Assembly (NCBI GenBank): GCA_038231955.1
Contig: JBBSIS010000087.1
Coordinates: 1 to 12,436 of the forward strand
Direction: 5' to 3'
Length of the DNA: 12,436 bases
Source: CADCTB01 sp038231955
Lineage (GTDB): Bacteria; Actinomycetota; Acidimicrobiia; Acidimicrobiales; AC-14
Under the pieces are notes generated by a model. That model was not told where the DNA came from. It ran no database searches and saw only the letters and a list, made by a program, of their open reading frames with translations. Every line of letters begins with the position of its first letter. Positions within the stretch are counted from its first letter, which is position 1. Of this stretch, positions 1 to 8,007 are shown in pieces. The translations under genes were made by a program, and so were the position numbers.

Positions 1-617
1 CGCTAGCCGACGGCGGTCGGGGCGGCTTCGTCATGGCCAACTCCGCCGGCGACGCCGGCCACTCCGAGCGTGAGATCCGCCGCCAGCTCATCGAGTCGAA
101 GGCGGTCGACGTGATGGTCGCCATCGGGACCAACTTCTTCTACACCGTCACCCTGCCGGTGACGCTGTGGTTCCTCGACAAGGGCAAGCAAGGTGGCGGC
201 CGAGAGGACACCGTCCTGTTCATCGACGCCCGCCACCTCTACCGCCAGATCGACCGTGCCCACCGCGACTTCCTTCCAGAGCAGATCGAGCTGCTCGCCA
301 ACATCGTGCGGCTCTACCGGGGCGAGGACGTCGAGACGGTCGCCGGCAGCGACGTGCTCCTCAAGGAGCGCTTCCCCGACGGGGCTTACGGCGACGTGCC
401 TGGACTGTGCAAGGTGGCGACGCTCGCCGAGATCAAGGCCCAGGGCTGGAGCCTCAACCCCGGCCGTTACACCGGCAGCGTTGCAGTGGAGGACGACGGC
501 GAGGACTTTGCCGACAAGCTGGGCGGCCTGTACGACGAGTTCACCCGATTGAGCGACGAGGCCGATGTGCTGCGGACGAAAGTCGACGAGTATGTGCAGA
601 AGATTCTTGACGCATGA
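1..617 (+). CDS. hsdM: Type I restriction-modification DNA methyltransferase subunit, C-terminal part
   Basis: This is the 3' end of an adenine N6-methyltransferase subunit; the frame is open from base 3 and the 5' end lies outside the window. HsdM modifies the target adenines chosen by HsdS and belongs to the MTase and restriction complexes. The visible part begins with a glycine-rich GRGGFVMANS segment followed by EIRRQL and a TNFFYTVTLPVTLWFLDK stretch. This is the typical late portion of the HsdM catalytic domain, after the NPPF motif, which is not in the window. The last ~100 residues are a charged helical tail of the kind that packs against HsdS. Its TGA (615-617) overlaps the hsdS ATG (614-616) in ATGA, so the two genes are probably translationally coupled. 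The identity rests on this motif region plus the hsdS and hsdR genes that follow. An ATG at 33 lies inside the conserved domain and is not the real start. Confidence 0.93.
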   Translation, partial: LADGGRGGFVMANSAGDAGHSEREIRRQLIESKAVDVMVAIGTNFFYTVTLPVTLWFLDKGKQGGGREDTVLFIDARHLYRQIDRAHRDFLPEQIELLANIVRLYRGEDVETVAGSDVLLKERFPDGAYGDVPGLCKVATLAEIKAQGWSLNPGRYTGSVAVEDDGEDFADKLGGLYDEFTRLSDEADVLRTKVDEYVQKILDA

Positions 618-1867
618 CCGGATGGCGTAAGACGACAACAGCCGAGCTTCTCCACAGCGGCCTGATCGAGATCGGGGATGGCTACAGGGCCAAGAACGCC
701 GAGTTCGTCAAGAACGGCGGCCTTCCATTCGTTCGGGTCGGCGATGTTGGGACAAGTGTGCGTCTTGAAGGGCTCGATGAACTCCCTGCCAAGGAGGCGG
801 CCAGGTACGGATCGAAGATCAGTCAGCCATTTGACTCGCTCATCACCATGAAGGGCACCGTTGGCAGGGTGGCTTACGTTTCGCAAGCCGATCGCGCGTT
901 TGTCTACTCCCCACAGATTTCGTACTGGCGATCTCGGGACGCTGGGCAAGTGCACCCGCGCTGGCTGCGCTACTGGCTCGAGTCTCCGGAGTTCACCGCC
1001 CAAGCGCTGGCGACGAAGGGCGCGACCGACATGGCGGACTACATCAACCTTCGCGACCAGAGGCAGATGCGCCTCACTCTCCCACCGCCGTCGGTGCAGC
1101 ACCGAGTAGCGGTGGTTCTCGGCAACATCGACGACCTTATCGACAACCACCGGCGACGGATCCAGTTACTGGATCAAATGGCTCAGGCGATTTATCGAGA
1201 GTGGTTCGTAATCTTCCGCTACCCCGGCCACGAGGACGCCGTTCTTATCGATTCCGGCCTCGGCCTCATCCCTGAAGGCTGGGACGTCAAGAACCTGTTT
1301 GATGTGGCCGAAGTGGCCTTCGGATTCTCCTTCAAATCCACGTACTTCGCACCCATTGGGCCATACGGAGTCGTGCGAATCCGGGATGTCCCAGCGGGCA
1401 TCACGAAGACGTTCACTGACGAGAAGCCCCCGCAGCGCTACCAGATCGCCGACGGTGACGTCCTGATAGGGATGGACGGCGATTTTCACCTGCGACAATG
1501 GACGGGCGGCGAGGCCTGGCTGAACCAGCGGGTGGCTCGGCTCCGTCCGCTCGGCAATCTGGCGGCGCGACACCTCCTCCTCGCGATCGAGAAGTCCATT
1601 CAGGAATGGAACGTCGCCATCACCGGCACCACCGTTGCCCATTTGGGCAAGCGGCACCTCGAGCAGATCCGGATCCTGATGCCATCCTCGGGCGCGCTCG
1701 CTATTGCCACAGCGGTTCTCGCCGACATCGCCGACCAGGAGCGCGTGCTCGTCCAGAGCTGCCGCCAACTTGAGGCGATGCGCGACCTGCTCCTCCCAAA
1801 GCTCGTCTCCGGCCAGATCGACGTGTCGAACCTGGATCTCGACGCCATGGCGGAGTCCGTGGCGTGA
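614..1867 (+). CDS. hsdS: Type I restriction-modification specificity subunit
   Basis: A 417-residue HsdS, a normal length, that supplies DNA sequence recognition to the HsdM/HsdR complex. It has the usual duplicated layout. Target-recognition domain 1 spans about 1-155. A central conserved helical region spans about 155-205 (LPPPSVQHRVAVVLGNIDD, then a helix ending in REWFVIFRYPG). Target-recognition domain 2 spans about 220-355 and contains a MDGDF motif at 287-291. A distal conserved helix spans about 355-405 and ends in LRDLL-like LLLPKLVSGQI. The first domain is less GC-rich than its neighbours, as is common for these exchangeable modules. The ATG overlaps the hsdM stop, and the TGA (1865-1867) overlaps the hsdR GTG. 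Both halves look intact, so a bipartite target is expected. The recognised sequence cannot be predicted from this alone. Confidence 0.95.
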   Translation: MTGWRKTTTAELLHSGLIEIGDGYRAKNAEFVKNGGLPFVRVGDVGTSVRLEGLDELPAKEAARYGSKISQPFDSLITMKGTVGRVAYVSQADRAFVYSPQISYWRSRDAGQVHPRWLRYWLESPEFTAQALATKGATDMADYINLRDQRQMRLTLPPPSVQHRVAVVLGNIDDLIDNHRRRIQLLDQMAQAIYREWFVIFRYPGHEDAVLIDSGLGLIPEGWDVKNLFDVAEVAFGFSFKSTYFAPIGPYGVVRIRDVPAGITKTFTDEKPPQRYQIADGDVLIGMDGDFHLRQWTGGEAWLNQRVARLRPLGNLAARHLLLAIEKSIQEWNVAITGTTVAHLGKRHLEQIRILMPSSGALAIATAVLADIADQERVLVQSCRQLEAMRDLLLPKLVSGQIDVSNLDLDAMAESVA

Positions 1868-4800
1868 CTCCCCGACGCTTCACGGAGGCGGAGCTGGTGG
1901 AGCGCCCGGCGATTGAGTTGCTGGCGGAGCTGGGATGGACAGTCGTCGACGCCTACGGCGAGACACTTGGACCGGCGGGAACACTCGGCCGGGACTCGAT
2001 CCATGACGTCATCCTCAGCCATCGCCTCGGGTATGCGATCGGTGTCCTCAACCTCGGCGTTCCCGAACTCATTCGCGAGGAGGCGCTGGCCGCCCTCACC
2101 AAGGATCGTTCGGTGATGGACCCGACCCGGGGGAACCAGGCCGTTCACGAACTCCTACGCGACGGCTACCGGGCCGAGTGGCGCGACGACCAAGGCGCCC
2201 CCTGCTTCGCCACCGTCCGCTACATCGACTTCAACGACTCAGCGAAGAACGACTGGCTGGCCGCTTCGCAGGTCTGGGTCGCCGGTGAGCTGCACCGCCG
2301 TCGGGCTGACACCGTCCTCTTCGTCAACGGCATCCCGCTGGTGCTGGCCGAGTTCAAGGAGATCGCCCGGCCTGTCAAGGCCGCCTACGACGAGAACCTG
2401 TGCGACTACCGCGACACCATCCCCCAGCTGTTCACCCCCAACTGCTTCGTGATCCTCTCCAACGGCTCGCAGGCCAAGGTCGGCGCCACCTACGCCCCGT
2501 GGGACTTCTTCGGCAACTGGAAGTTGATTGACGCCGACGGCGCCCGGGGCGTGGTCGAGCTCGAGACCGCCATCCGTGGCACCTGCGCCCACGACCGGCT
2601 CCTCGACATGGTCGAGAACTTCGTCGCCTATATCGAGCGGCCCCGGGGCCTGGTCAAGAGCGTGGCCCGCAACCATCAGGTGCTCGGCGTCAACGCGTCG
2701 ATCGAGAACCTGCACAAGATCCGGTCCGAGGGCGACACCCGCCTCGGGGTGTTCTGGCACACCCAAGGCTCCGGCAAGAGCCTGTCAATGCTGTGGTTCA
2801 CCCAGAAGGTGTTGCGTCGCCTTCCCGGGGCGTGGACGTTCGTGATGGTCACCGACCGCACCGAGCTGGACCAGCAGCTCCACGGAGAGTTCGCCGATGC
2901 GGGCGTCATCTCGAAGGAGGCTCGGGTCCACGCCGAGTCGTCGGCCCATCTGCGCGAGCTGCTCCAGGCCGACCACCGCTACGTGTTCACCCTGATCCAC
3001 AAGTTCCGGGTCGACAAGACGGCCGGCGAGACCGAGATGCCGGTGCTGTCGGACCGCCGGGACGTGATCGTGATCACCGACGAGGCCCACCGCAGCCAGT
3101 ACGACACCCTGGCCCTGACTATGCGCCGGGCGCTTCCCAATGCCGCCTTCATGGGCTTCACCGGCACGCCGCTCGTTGCCGGTGAGGAGCTGACCCGCCG
3201 GGAGTTCGGAGACTACGTCAGCGTCTACAACTTCCGGGACGCCATCGCCGACGGCGCCACCGTCCCCCTCTACTACGAGAACCGCATCCCCGAGCTTCAG
3301 CTCGTCAACGAGGCCTTCGACGCGGAGTTGACGGAGATACTGGAGGCGGCCGAGCTCGACGACGACGCCGAGGGACGCCTCGTGCGCCGCTTCGCCCGTC
3401 AGTACGCACTCATCACCCGGCCCGAGCGGCTCCGTACGGTCGCCCGGGACCTGGTGCGGCACTTCGTCGGGCGGGGGTTCGCCGGCAAGGCCATGTACGT
3501 CGGCATCGACAAGGCCGCAGCGGTGCGCATGTACGACCTGGTCCGAGAGGCGTGGGCCGAGCACCTCGCCGAGCTGCGCGCTCAACACGATGCCTTGGCC
3601 GAGCTGGAGCGGCCGTGGCTGGCCAGCCGTGTCGAGCTGATGGAGACCACGGACATGGCGGTGGTCATCAGCCAGGGTCAGAACGAGATCAAGGACCTCG
3701 CCGACAGGGGTCTCGACATCAAGCCGCATCGGGCCCGGATGATTGCCGAGGCGCTGGACGAGGACTTCAAGGATCCGGTGCATCCCCTCCGCCTCGTGTT
3801 CGTGTGCGCCATGTGGATGACCGGCTTCGACGCCCCGAGCGTGTCGACCATCTACCTCGACCGACCCATGCGCAATCACACGCTCATGCAGACCATCGCC
3901 CGGGCCAACCGGGTCTTCCCCGACAAGGACAACGGGCTGATAGTCGACTACATCGGGGTGTTTCGCGACCTGGAACGGGCGCTGGCCATCTACGGAGCAG
4001 CCAACGCCGGTGCGAACGTCGACTCGCCGATCCAGGACAAGTCGGAGCTGGTCGCCGCCCTGGCCGACGCCGTCACGGTGGTTGTCGAGTTCTGCGAGCG
4101 CTACGACGTCGACCTCGACGAGTTGCGCCTGGCCTCCGGTTTCACGTTCATCGCCCTGCGGGACTCCGCCGTCGAGGCGCTGTTGGCCGACGAGGAGGTG
4201 CGGACTGAGTTCCTGGCCGCCGCTCGTCACGCTCGGAAGCTGTTCAAGGCCGTGCTGCCCGACCCGGCGGCGGCCGACCACCAGTCGACCGTGGCGGTCA
4301 TCCGGGTGCTGGCCGAACGGATCATCGACGTCGCCCGGCCAGAGCGCGCCGACCTCCAAGCGGTGACCGATGCCGTCGACGCCCTCCTCGACCGCTCCGT
4401 CGGGGCCGAGGAGTACGTGATCCGGGCCGCGGCCGAGGGCATCGAGCCCGATCCGCTGATCGACCTCTCGCAGATCGACTTCGATGCGCTGTCAGCCCAG
4501 TTCGCCGGACGCAAGCGGGCAGAGACCGATCGGCTGGCGTCGCTCCTGAAACGACGAGCCGTCAGCGCGGCACGGCGCAACCCGACCCGGTTCGACCTCG
4601 TCGACCGCATCGAGGAGCTGATCGCCGAGTACAACGCCGGCAGCCTCAACATCGACGAATACCTGCGCCGGCTCATCTCGCTGTCCCATGACCTCAGCTC
4701 CGAGGAGCGGCGGGCGGTGGTTGAGGACATGACCGAGGAGGAGCTGGCGGTCTTCGACCTCCTCACCAAGCCGCAGCCGGTCCTCGACGATGCCGAGCGG

Positions 4801-5712
4801 GCGGTGGTGAAGGCCAGCGCCAAGCGCCTGCTCGCCCACCTGCACGACAAGCTGGTCCTCGACTGGCGGCGCAAGGCCGCTACAGCTTCCGAGGTCCGAA
4901 CCACGATCCGCGACGTCCTGGACGCCGACCTGCCTGCCGACCCCTACCCGCCCGAGCTCTTCGACGCCAAGGTCCAGGCGGTGTTCGACCACATCGTCAG
5001 CGCCTATGGCGACGACGGCTCCAGCGTGTACGCCGGCGACGCTGTCGCCGCTGCCGAGACAGGACGGTCGGCCGTGGCGGTGCTGACCGAGCCGGACCTC
5101 GACACGATCGCCGAGAGCGTGGTGGAGCGGATTCGAGTCGACGCTGAGTTCGCCTCCAAGGTGGCCGAACAGCTCGGCATCGTTGGCGGAGCCGCCTTGC
5201 GGACGGTCGCTGAGATCATCGAGAACGACGAGGACTTCGCTGTCGAGTTCAAGTCGACCGCCCGCTGGGACCTCCGCGAGGACAAGCCGAGCAAGATCAT
5301 GGAGGACGCCGTCGTGAAGACCGTCGCTGGCTTTCTCAACACCGACGGCGGCACGCTTCTCATCGGCGTCGGGCCGGACCGCCAGGGCGTCGGCCTCGAC
5401 CACGACTATCCGAGGGTGAAGCCACCGAACGGTGACGGCTTCGTCAACTGGCTGACGACCCACCTGACCACCGCAGTGGGCCACGCCGCCGTCATGAGGA
5501 GCCGGGCAAGGATCGCCGTCCACGACGGCCACGAGATCTGCCGTCTCGATGTCGCTCGCTCCTCCCGGCCGGTCTGGGCCAAGACCAGCAAGGAGGACCG
5601 CACCTTCTTCGTCCGAATGAACAACTCGACCCGGCCGCTGCCGGAGCAGGAGCTCAACAGCTACATCGTCGACCGCTGGCCCGGGCAAGGGTCCACGGAC
5701 TACTCAACCTGA
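1864..5712 (+). CDS. hsdR: Type I restriction endonuclease subunit R with C-terminal AlbA_2-type domain
   Basis: A 1282-residue motor and nuclease subunit that translocates DNA using ATP and cleaves unmodified DNA when bound to HsdM/HsdS. The N-terminal PD-(D/E)xK nuclease is visible as D149 with E163-F-K165. The SF2 translocase follows, with Walker A TQGSGKS (300-306), DEAH (406-409), motif III FTGTP (432-436) and motif VI QTIARANR (676-683). A long helical C-terminal region runs from about 700 to 1070. From about 1115 to 1275 there is an extra domain with EFKST (1128-1132), GFLNTDGGTLLIGV (1156-1169) and NSTRPL (1254-1259). This is the signature of AlbA_2/Schlafen-type putative nucleic-acid-binding domains. 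HsdR is usually about 1000-1170 residues, so the extra domain explains the length. The GTG start at 1864 overlaps the hsdS stop in GTGA and fits the FTEAELVERPAIELL beginning. All catalytic motifs seen are intact. Confidence 0.95.
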   Translation: MTPRRFTEAELVERPAIELLAELGWTVVDAYGETLGPAGTLGRDSIHDVILSHRLGYAIGVLNLGVPELIREEALAALTKDRSVMDPTRGNQAVHELLRDGYRAEWRDDQGAPCFATVRYIDFNDSAKNDWLAASQVWVAGELHRRRADTVLFVNGIPLVLAEFKEIARPVKAAYDENLCDYRDTIPQLFTPNCFVILSNGSQAKVGATYAPWDFFGNWKLIDADGARGVVELETAIRGTCAHDRLLDMVENFVAYIERPRGLVKSVARNHQVLGVNASIENLHKIRSEGDTRLGVFWHTQGSGKSLSMLWFTQKVLRRLPGAWTFVMVTDRTELDQQLHGEFADAGVISKEARVHAESSAHLRELLQADHRYVFTLIHKFRVDKTAGETEMPVLSDRRDVIVITDEAHRSQYDTLALTMRRALPNAAFMGFTGTPLVAGEELTRREFGDYVSVYNFRDAIADGATVPLYYENRIPELQLVNEAFDAELTEILEAAELDDDAEGRLVRRFARQYALITRPERLRTVARDLVRHFVGRGFAGKAMYVGIDKAAAVRMYDLVREAWAEHLAELRAQHDALAELERPWLASRVELMETTDMAVVISQGQNEIKDLADRGLDIKPHRARMIAEALDEDFKDPVHPLRLVFVCAMWMTGFDAPSVSTIYLDRPMRNHTLMQTIARANRVFPDKDNGLIVDYIGVFRDLERALAIYGAANAGANVDSPIQDKSELVAALADAVTVVVEFCERYDVDLDELRLASGFTFIALRDSAVEALLADEEVRTEFLAAARHARKLFKAVLPDPAAADHQSTVAVIRVLAERIIDVARPERADLQAVTDAVDALLDRSVGAEEYVIRAAAEGIEPDPLIDLSQIDFDALSAQFAGRKRAETDRLASLLKRRAVSAARRNPTRFDLVDRIEELIAEYNAGSLNIDEYLRRLISLSHDLSSEERRAVVEDMTEEELAVFDLLTKPQPVLDDAERAVVKASAKRLLAHLHDKLVLDWRRKAATASEVRTTIRDVLDADLPADPYPPELFDAKVQAVFDHIVSAYGDDGSSVYAGDAVAAAETGRSAVAVLTEPDLDTIAESVVERIRVDAEFASKVAEQLGIVGGAALRTVAEIIENDEDFAVEFKSTARWDLREDKPSKIMEDAVVKTVAGFLNTDGGTLLIGVGPDRQGVGLDHDYPRVKPPNGDGFVNWLTTHLTTAVGHAAVMRSRARIAVHDGHEICRLDVARSSRPVWAKTSKEDRTFFVRMNNSTRPLPEQELNSYIVDRWPGQGSTDYST

Positions 5713-5783
5713 GCTGCTGCCCCACCCTCGGTCGATGATGAACGAGGGCTCGAAGTTGCAGGCGCGCAAGAATGGGAGCTGCG

Positions 5784-6527
5784 ATGACGCGTGCCAGATC
5801 TCCGCTCGGAGACGTTCGCTTCGAGGTGGCCCTCTACAGCGTCGCCGAGGCGGCGCGGTACCTCGACGTGAAGCCCACGACCTTCACCAACTGGGTGAAG
5901 GGCTACACGAGGCTGCGCGGCGAAGGGAAGGCCACCCTGGGAGACCCCATCCTGACCACCTTCGCCCCCGACTCCGGTCGACCGAAGGCGCCGACCATCC
6001 CGTTCGTTGGGCTGGTCGAGGGAATGGTCCTGGCGGCGATCCGGCGCAGCGGTGTGCCCCTTCAACGGGTCCGGCCAGCGCTCACTGAGCTGCAGCGACA
6101 GATGGGAGTCCCCCATGCTCTCGCCTCTCGCGCCCTGTATACGGATGGCGCGGAGGTCCTGTACGACGTGGCGGAACGAGCCGGCAGCGGCCCTGGGGCT
6201 TCCAGCGCCCGCCAGCTCGTCGTCATCCGCAACGGGCAGCGCGTCTTCACCGAGGTCGTGCAGGAGTATCTGCAGAGGATCGAGTACGACCAGCGCGATG
6301 GCTTCGCCCGGCTCGTGCACCTTCCGCAGTATGAGCGAGGGCAGGTCATCGTCGACCCGTCGCGATCCTTCGGAAAGCCGATCTTCAGCGGTGGCGGAGC
6401 CCGAGTGCTGGATGTCTTGGAGCGATTCTGGACCGGTGAGAGCCTCGATGAGCTCACTGAAGAGTTTGGCGTCTCGCACAATGACCTAGAGGACGCCCTT
6501 CGTGTCGCATCCCGCCGGGCTGCCTGA
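5784..6527 (+). CDS. VapB45-like antitoxin with HTH and DUF433 domains
   Basis: A 247-residue protein resembling the VapB45 antitoxin family (M. tuberculosis Rv2018, about 240 residues). In this family the antitoxin neutralises a PIN-type RNase toxin and represses its own operon. Residues 17-40 (LYSVAEAARYLDV, then TFTNWVKGY) form a MerR-like HTH. Residues 75-130 look like a second helical DNA-binding segment. Residues 195-244 are a DUF433 domain, with GKPIFSGGGARV and a final HTH-like helix pair. I chose the ATG at 5784 because GGGAG lies five bases upstream; the in-frame ATG at 5772 has a poorer ribosome-binding site. The gene follows hsdR by 71 bases on the same strand, so co-transcription is possible. 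The last 26 bases overlap the GTG of the toxin remnant, the usual antitoxin-first order. The antitoxin looks complete but its toxin does not. Confidence 0.8.
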   Translation: MTRARSPLGDVRFEVALYSVAEAARYLDVKPTTFTNWVKGYTRLRGEGKATLGDPILTTFAPDSGRPKAPTIPFVGLVEGMVLAAIRRSGVPLQRVRPALTELQRQMGVPHALASRALYTDGAEVLYDVAERAGSGPGASSARQLVVIRNGQRVFTEVVQEYLQRIEYDQRDGFARLVHLPQYERGQVIVDPSRSFGKPIFSGGGARVLDVLERFWTGESLDELTEEFGVSHNDLEDALRVASRRAA

Positions 6528-6714
6528 CCTCTTCATCGACAGGAGCCTCGGTCGAAAGAAGGTGCCGGCCATTCTTCGGGGCGCCGGGCTGAGGCTGAGG
6601 ACACTGGCCGAGGTCTATGGAGTCCCCGCTGATCAGCCAGTCTGGAGCCGTCGAGTCAGGTACTCCCGGAACTTCGGAGCCGTGTACTCGTACTGGCCTT
6701 TTCGGGTGCGGTAG
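6502..6714 (+). pseudogene. Truncated VapC45-like PIN-domain toxin
   Basis: The reading frame from a GTG at 6502 begins with LPDLFIDRSLGRKKVP and continues through LRLRTLAEVYGVPAD. This matches the start of VapC45-like PIN toxins (family length about 130-140 residues), including the first acidic residue of the PIN active site in FIDRSLG. After about residue 45 (near base 6635-6645) the resemblance stops. The frame continues for 25 residues only as the antisense of the convergent ATPase gene, ending in FRVR. The remaining PIN acidic residues are therefore absent and the protein should be inactive as an RNase. The order, with a 26-base overlap with the upstream antitoxin, fits a vapBC45-type pair whose toxin was cut when the ATPase segment was joined to it. 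The family call comes from recognising the short N-terminus only. Confidence 0.65.
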
Positions 6715-7823
6715 AGGACGCCGGCTTCGACAAGACGGCCGAGTAGGACGTTGATATTGCCGGGGCGCTTGTCGACGTTCGAGTTCATGTCGACCGTCAT
6801 CAGGGGTGGGTACGGACACAAAGCGCTCGCAAGCAGGACGTCCTGCTCGGCTGGCGTGAGTGTCGAAACACGCGGTTCGTAGAAGTCAATGTCGAGGCGC
6901 CGGTAGATGTCTGGCGTCGTCGCTTCCAAGAGGCGGATGTCCAGCCGGTCGACGTCGGCCGTTACGGCGGCGTCCCACAGCTCGGCTCCCCAAAGCTGAA
7001 TGAAGTAGGGATAGCCCTCGACCTCCTCCACCACTTGGCGCACCAACTCGCGCTCGGCTGTCATCCCGGTGTCACGTAGGGGCTCGGTGAATGCGGCGGT
7101 AGCCTCCGAGGACTCCAACCGTCCGATCTCCTCCCCACGGAACATGCGCTCTGTGTATGACCGGGCGTGAAGGAGATTTCCAGTCAACGTAGGAAGACCA
7201 CACGCCACGAGGCCGAGGGGGATCTCTTCTCGCTGGAGCGCAGAGACCGCCGAAATGAGGAGCGACAGTGGATGCTCGCCAGAGCGGGCCCGCTCGTCTC
7301 TGATCACCTGGGCCTCATCGAGGAGTAGGACAAGGCCGACATAGCCCTGCTCCACGGCGACATCGACGGCGTCATAGAAATGTTCGGCCAGATCCGTGGA
7401 ACCCGGCGCCATCGTTGGATCGAAGGAAAGCTTGATGTCGCTATACGTGACGCCGAGCGATCCAGCGGCTCGGGCCGCCCGGCCCATCGCAGCCTTCAGA
7501 CGCTCAGCTCTCGAGAGCGCTGCTCGCGCCCTCTCGGTCAGGGAGACCAGTGCCTGGACCATCGACTCGTCGGTGTTGTGACGGGGGTTGAGCTCAAGAT
7601 TCGCAGCCGCCCATGCCTCCCGGTCGGCCACCTTGGCGAACTCGCCCAGCAGCACCGTCTTGCCGACCCCTCGCAGACCTGTCAGCCGCATGTTCCCGGG
7701 TTGCTCGGGGGCTGCGCGCAGGGTCGCAGCGAAACGACGTGTCGGCCCCTCACGTCCTGCCAGGTAGGTAGGCCGCGTGCCGACGCCTGGTCGAAAAGGG
7801 TTGCGGCCCGAAGGAGCAGTCAT
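6633..7823 (-). CDS. P-loop AAA-type ATPase with C-terminal winged-helix region
   Basis: A 396-residue ATP-binding protein of the stand-alone AAA/STAND-like type common in actinobacteria; its cellular role is not known to me. Walker A is GLRGVGKT (49-56), Walker B is LVLLLDEAQ (164-172), a sensor-1-like strand LGLVACGLP lies at 203-211, and R228 in MFRGEEIG may act as an arginine finger. Residues ~320-394, from LTPAEQDVLLASAL through RLVEAGVLYR to FREYLTRRL, look like a winged helix. The family resembles Orc1/Cdc6-related and archaeal-type ATPases in layout, but I would not infer replication. No signal peptide or membrane segment is seen. The ATG at 7821-7823 has no clear Shine-Dalgarno, and a promoter lies only ~10 bases upstream, so a leaderless or near-leaderless mRNA is plausible. 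The stop (6633-6635) falls at the junction with the broken toxin gene, so the last few residues may have changed when the two were joined. Confidence 0.8.
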   Translation of the reverse strand: MTAPSGRNPFRPGVGTRPTYLAGREGPTRRFAATLRAAPEQPGNMRLTGLRGVGKTVLLGEFAKVADREAWAAANLELNPRHNTDESMVQALVSLTERARAALSRAERLKAAMGRAARAAGSLGVTYSDIKLSFDPTMAPGSTDLAEHFYDAVDVAVEQGYVGLVLLLDEAQVIRDERARSGEHPLSLLISAVSALQREEIPLGLVACGLPTLTGNLLHARSYTERMFRGEEIGRLESSEATAAFTEPLRDTGMTAERELVRQVVEEVEGYPYFIQLWGAELWDAAVTADVDRLDIRLLEATTPDIYRRLDIDFYEPRVSTLTPAEQDVLLASALCPYPPLMTVDMNSNVDKRPGNINVLLGRLVEAGVLYRTRKGQYEYTAPKFREYLTRRLQTG

Positions 7824-7825
7824 TA

Positions 7826-7861
7826 AGGCGCAATCTTAAAGATGAGTGATCTTAAAGTAAA
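7826..7861 (-). promoter_or_regulatory. Promoter and tandem operator-like repeats for the ATPase gene
   Basis: This short AT-rich island lies in otherwise GC-rich DNA. The 9-base repeat ATCTTAAAG occurs at 7833-7841 and 7849-7857, 16 bases apart. The first copy extends to the perfect dyad ATCTT-A-AAGAT (7833-7843). On the minus strand the first copy contains a -10-like TAAGAT (7838-7833). Seventeen bases before it is a -35-like TTTACT (7861-7856), matching TTGACA at four of six positions. Transcription would start near 7826, only about three bases from the ATPase ATG. The repeats overlap the promoter, which suggests a repressor site, possibly for the product itself. The bases are read directly; promoter and operator function are inferred. 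Confidence 0.5.
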
Positions 7862-8007
7862 GTCCTTTGAGTCTCATGTTTCGGGCACGCCTCACCTCGG
7901 CCGTCGCCCGCCGACCGCATCGGCAGCGGTGACCTTCAACCGCTACGAGGCAAGCGGGCCCCGACCGCTCCGAACTCCTCGTGGCTGTCCGCTGAGCCGG
8001 GCAGGAT
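7862..8007. other. Short intergenic spacer between integrase end and ATPase promoter
   Basis: I find no convincing gene here, and in particular no excisionase-like HTH frame on either strand. A weak hairpin is present (AGCGGT at 7925-7930 with ACCGCT at 7939-7944, eight-base loop). It lacks a following T-run, so I do not call it a terminator. Confidence 0.4.

Noticed and set aside
2785..4359. A 524-codon open frame on the minus strand within hsdR
   Set aside because: It is antisense to the helicase region whose motifs are intact on the plus strand. Long antisense frames are expected in GC-rich genes, and its product shows no family motifs.
4492..5688. A 398-codon minus-strand frame under the C-terminal half of hsdR
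   Set aside because: Shadow of the plus-strand HsdR/AlbA_2 coding sequence; the plus strand has the recognisable motifs.
7925..7944. Hairpin in the spacer after the integrase as a terminator
   Set aside because: Only six pairs with an eight-base loop and no T-run on either strand.
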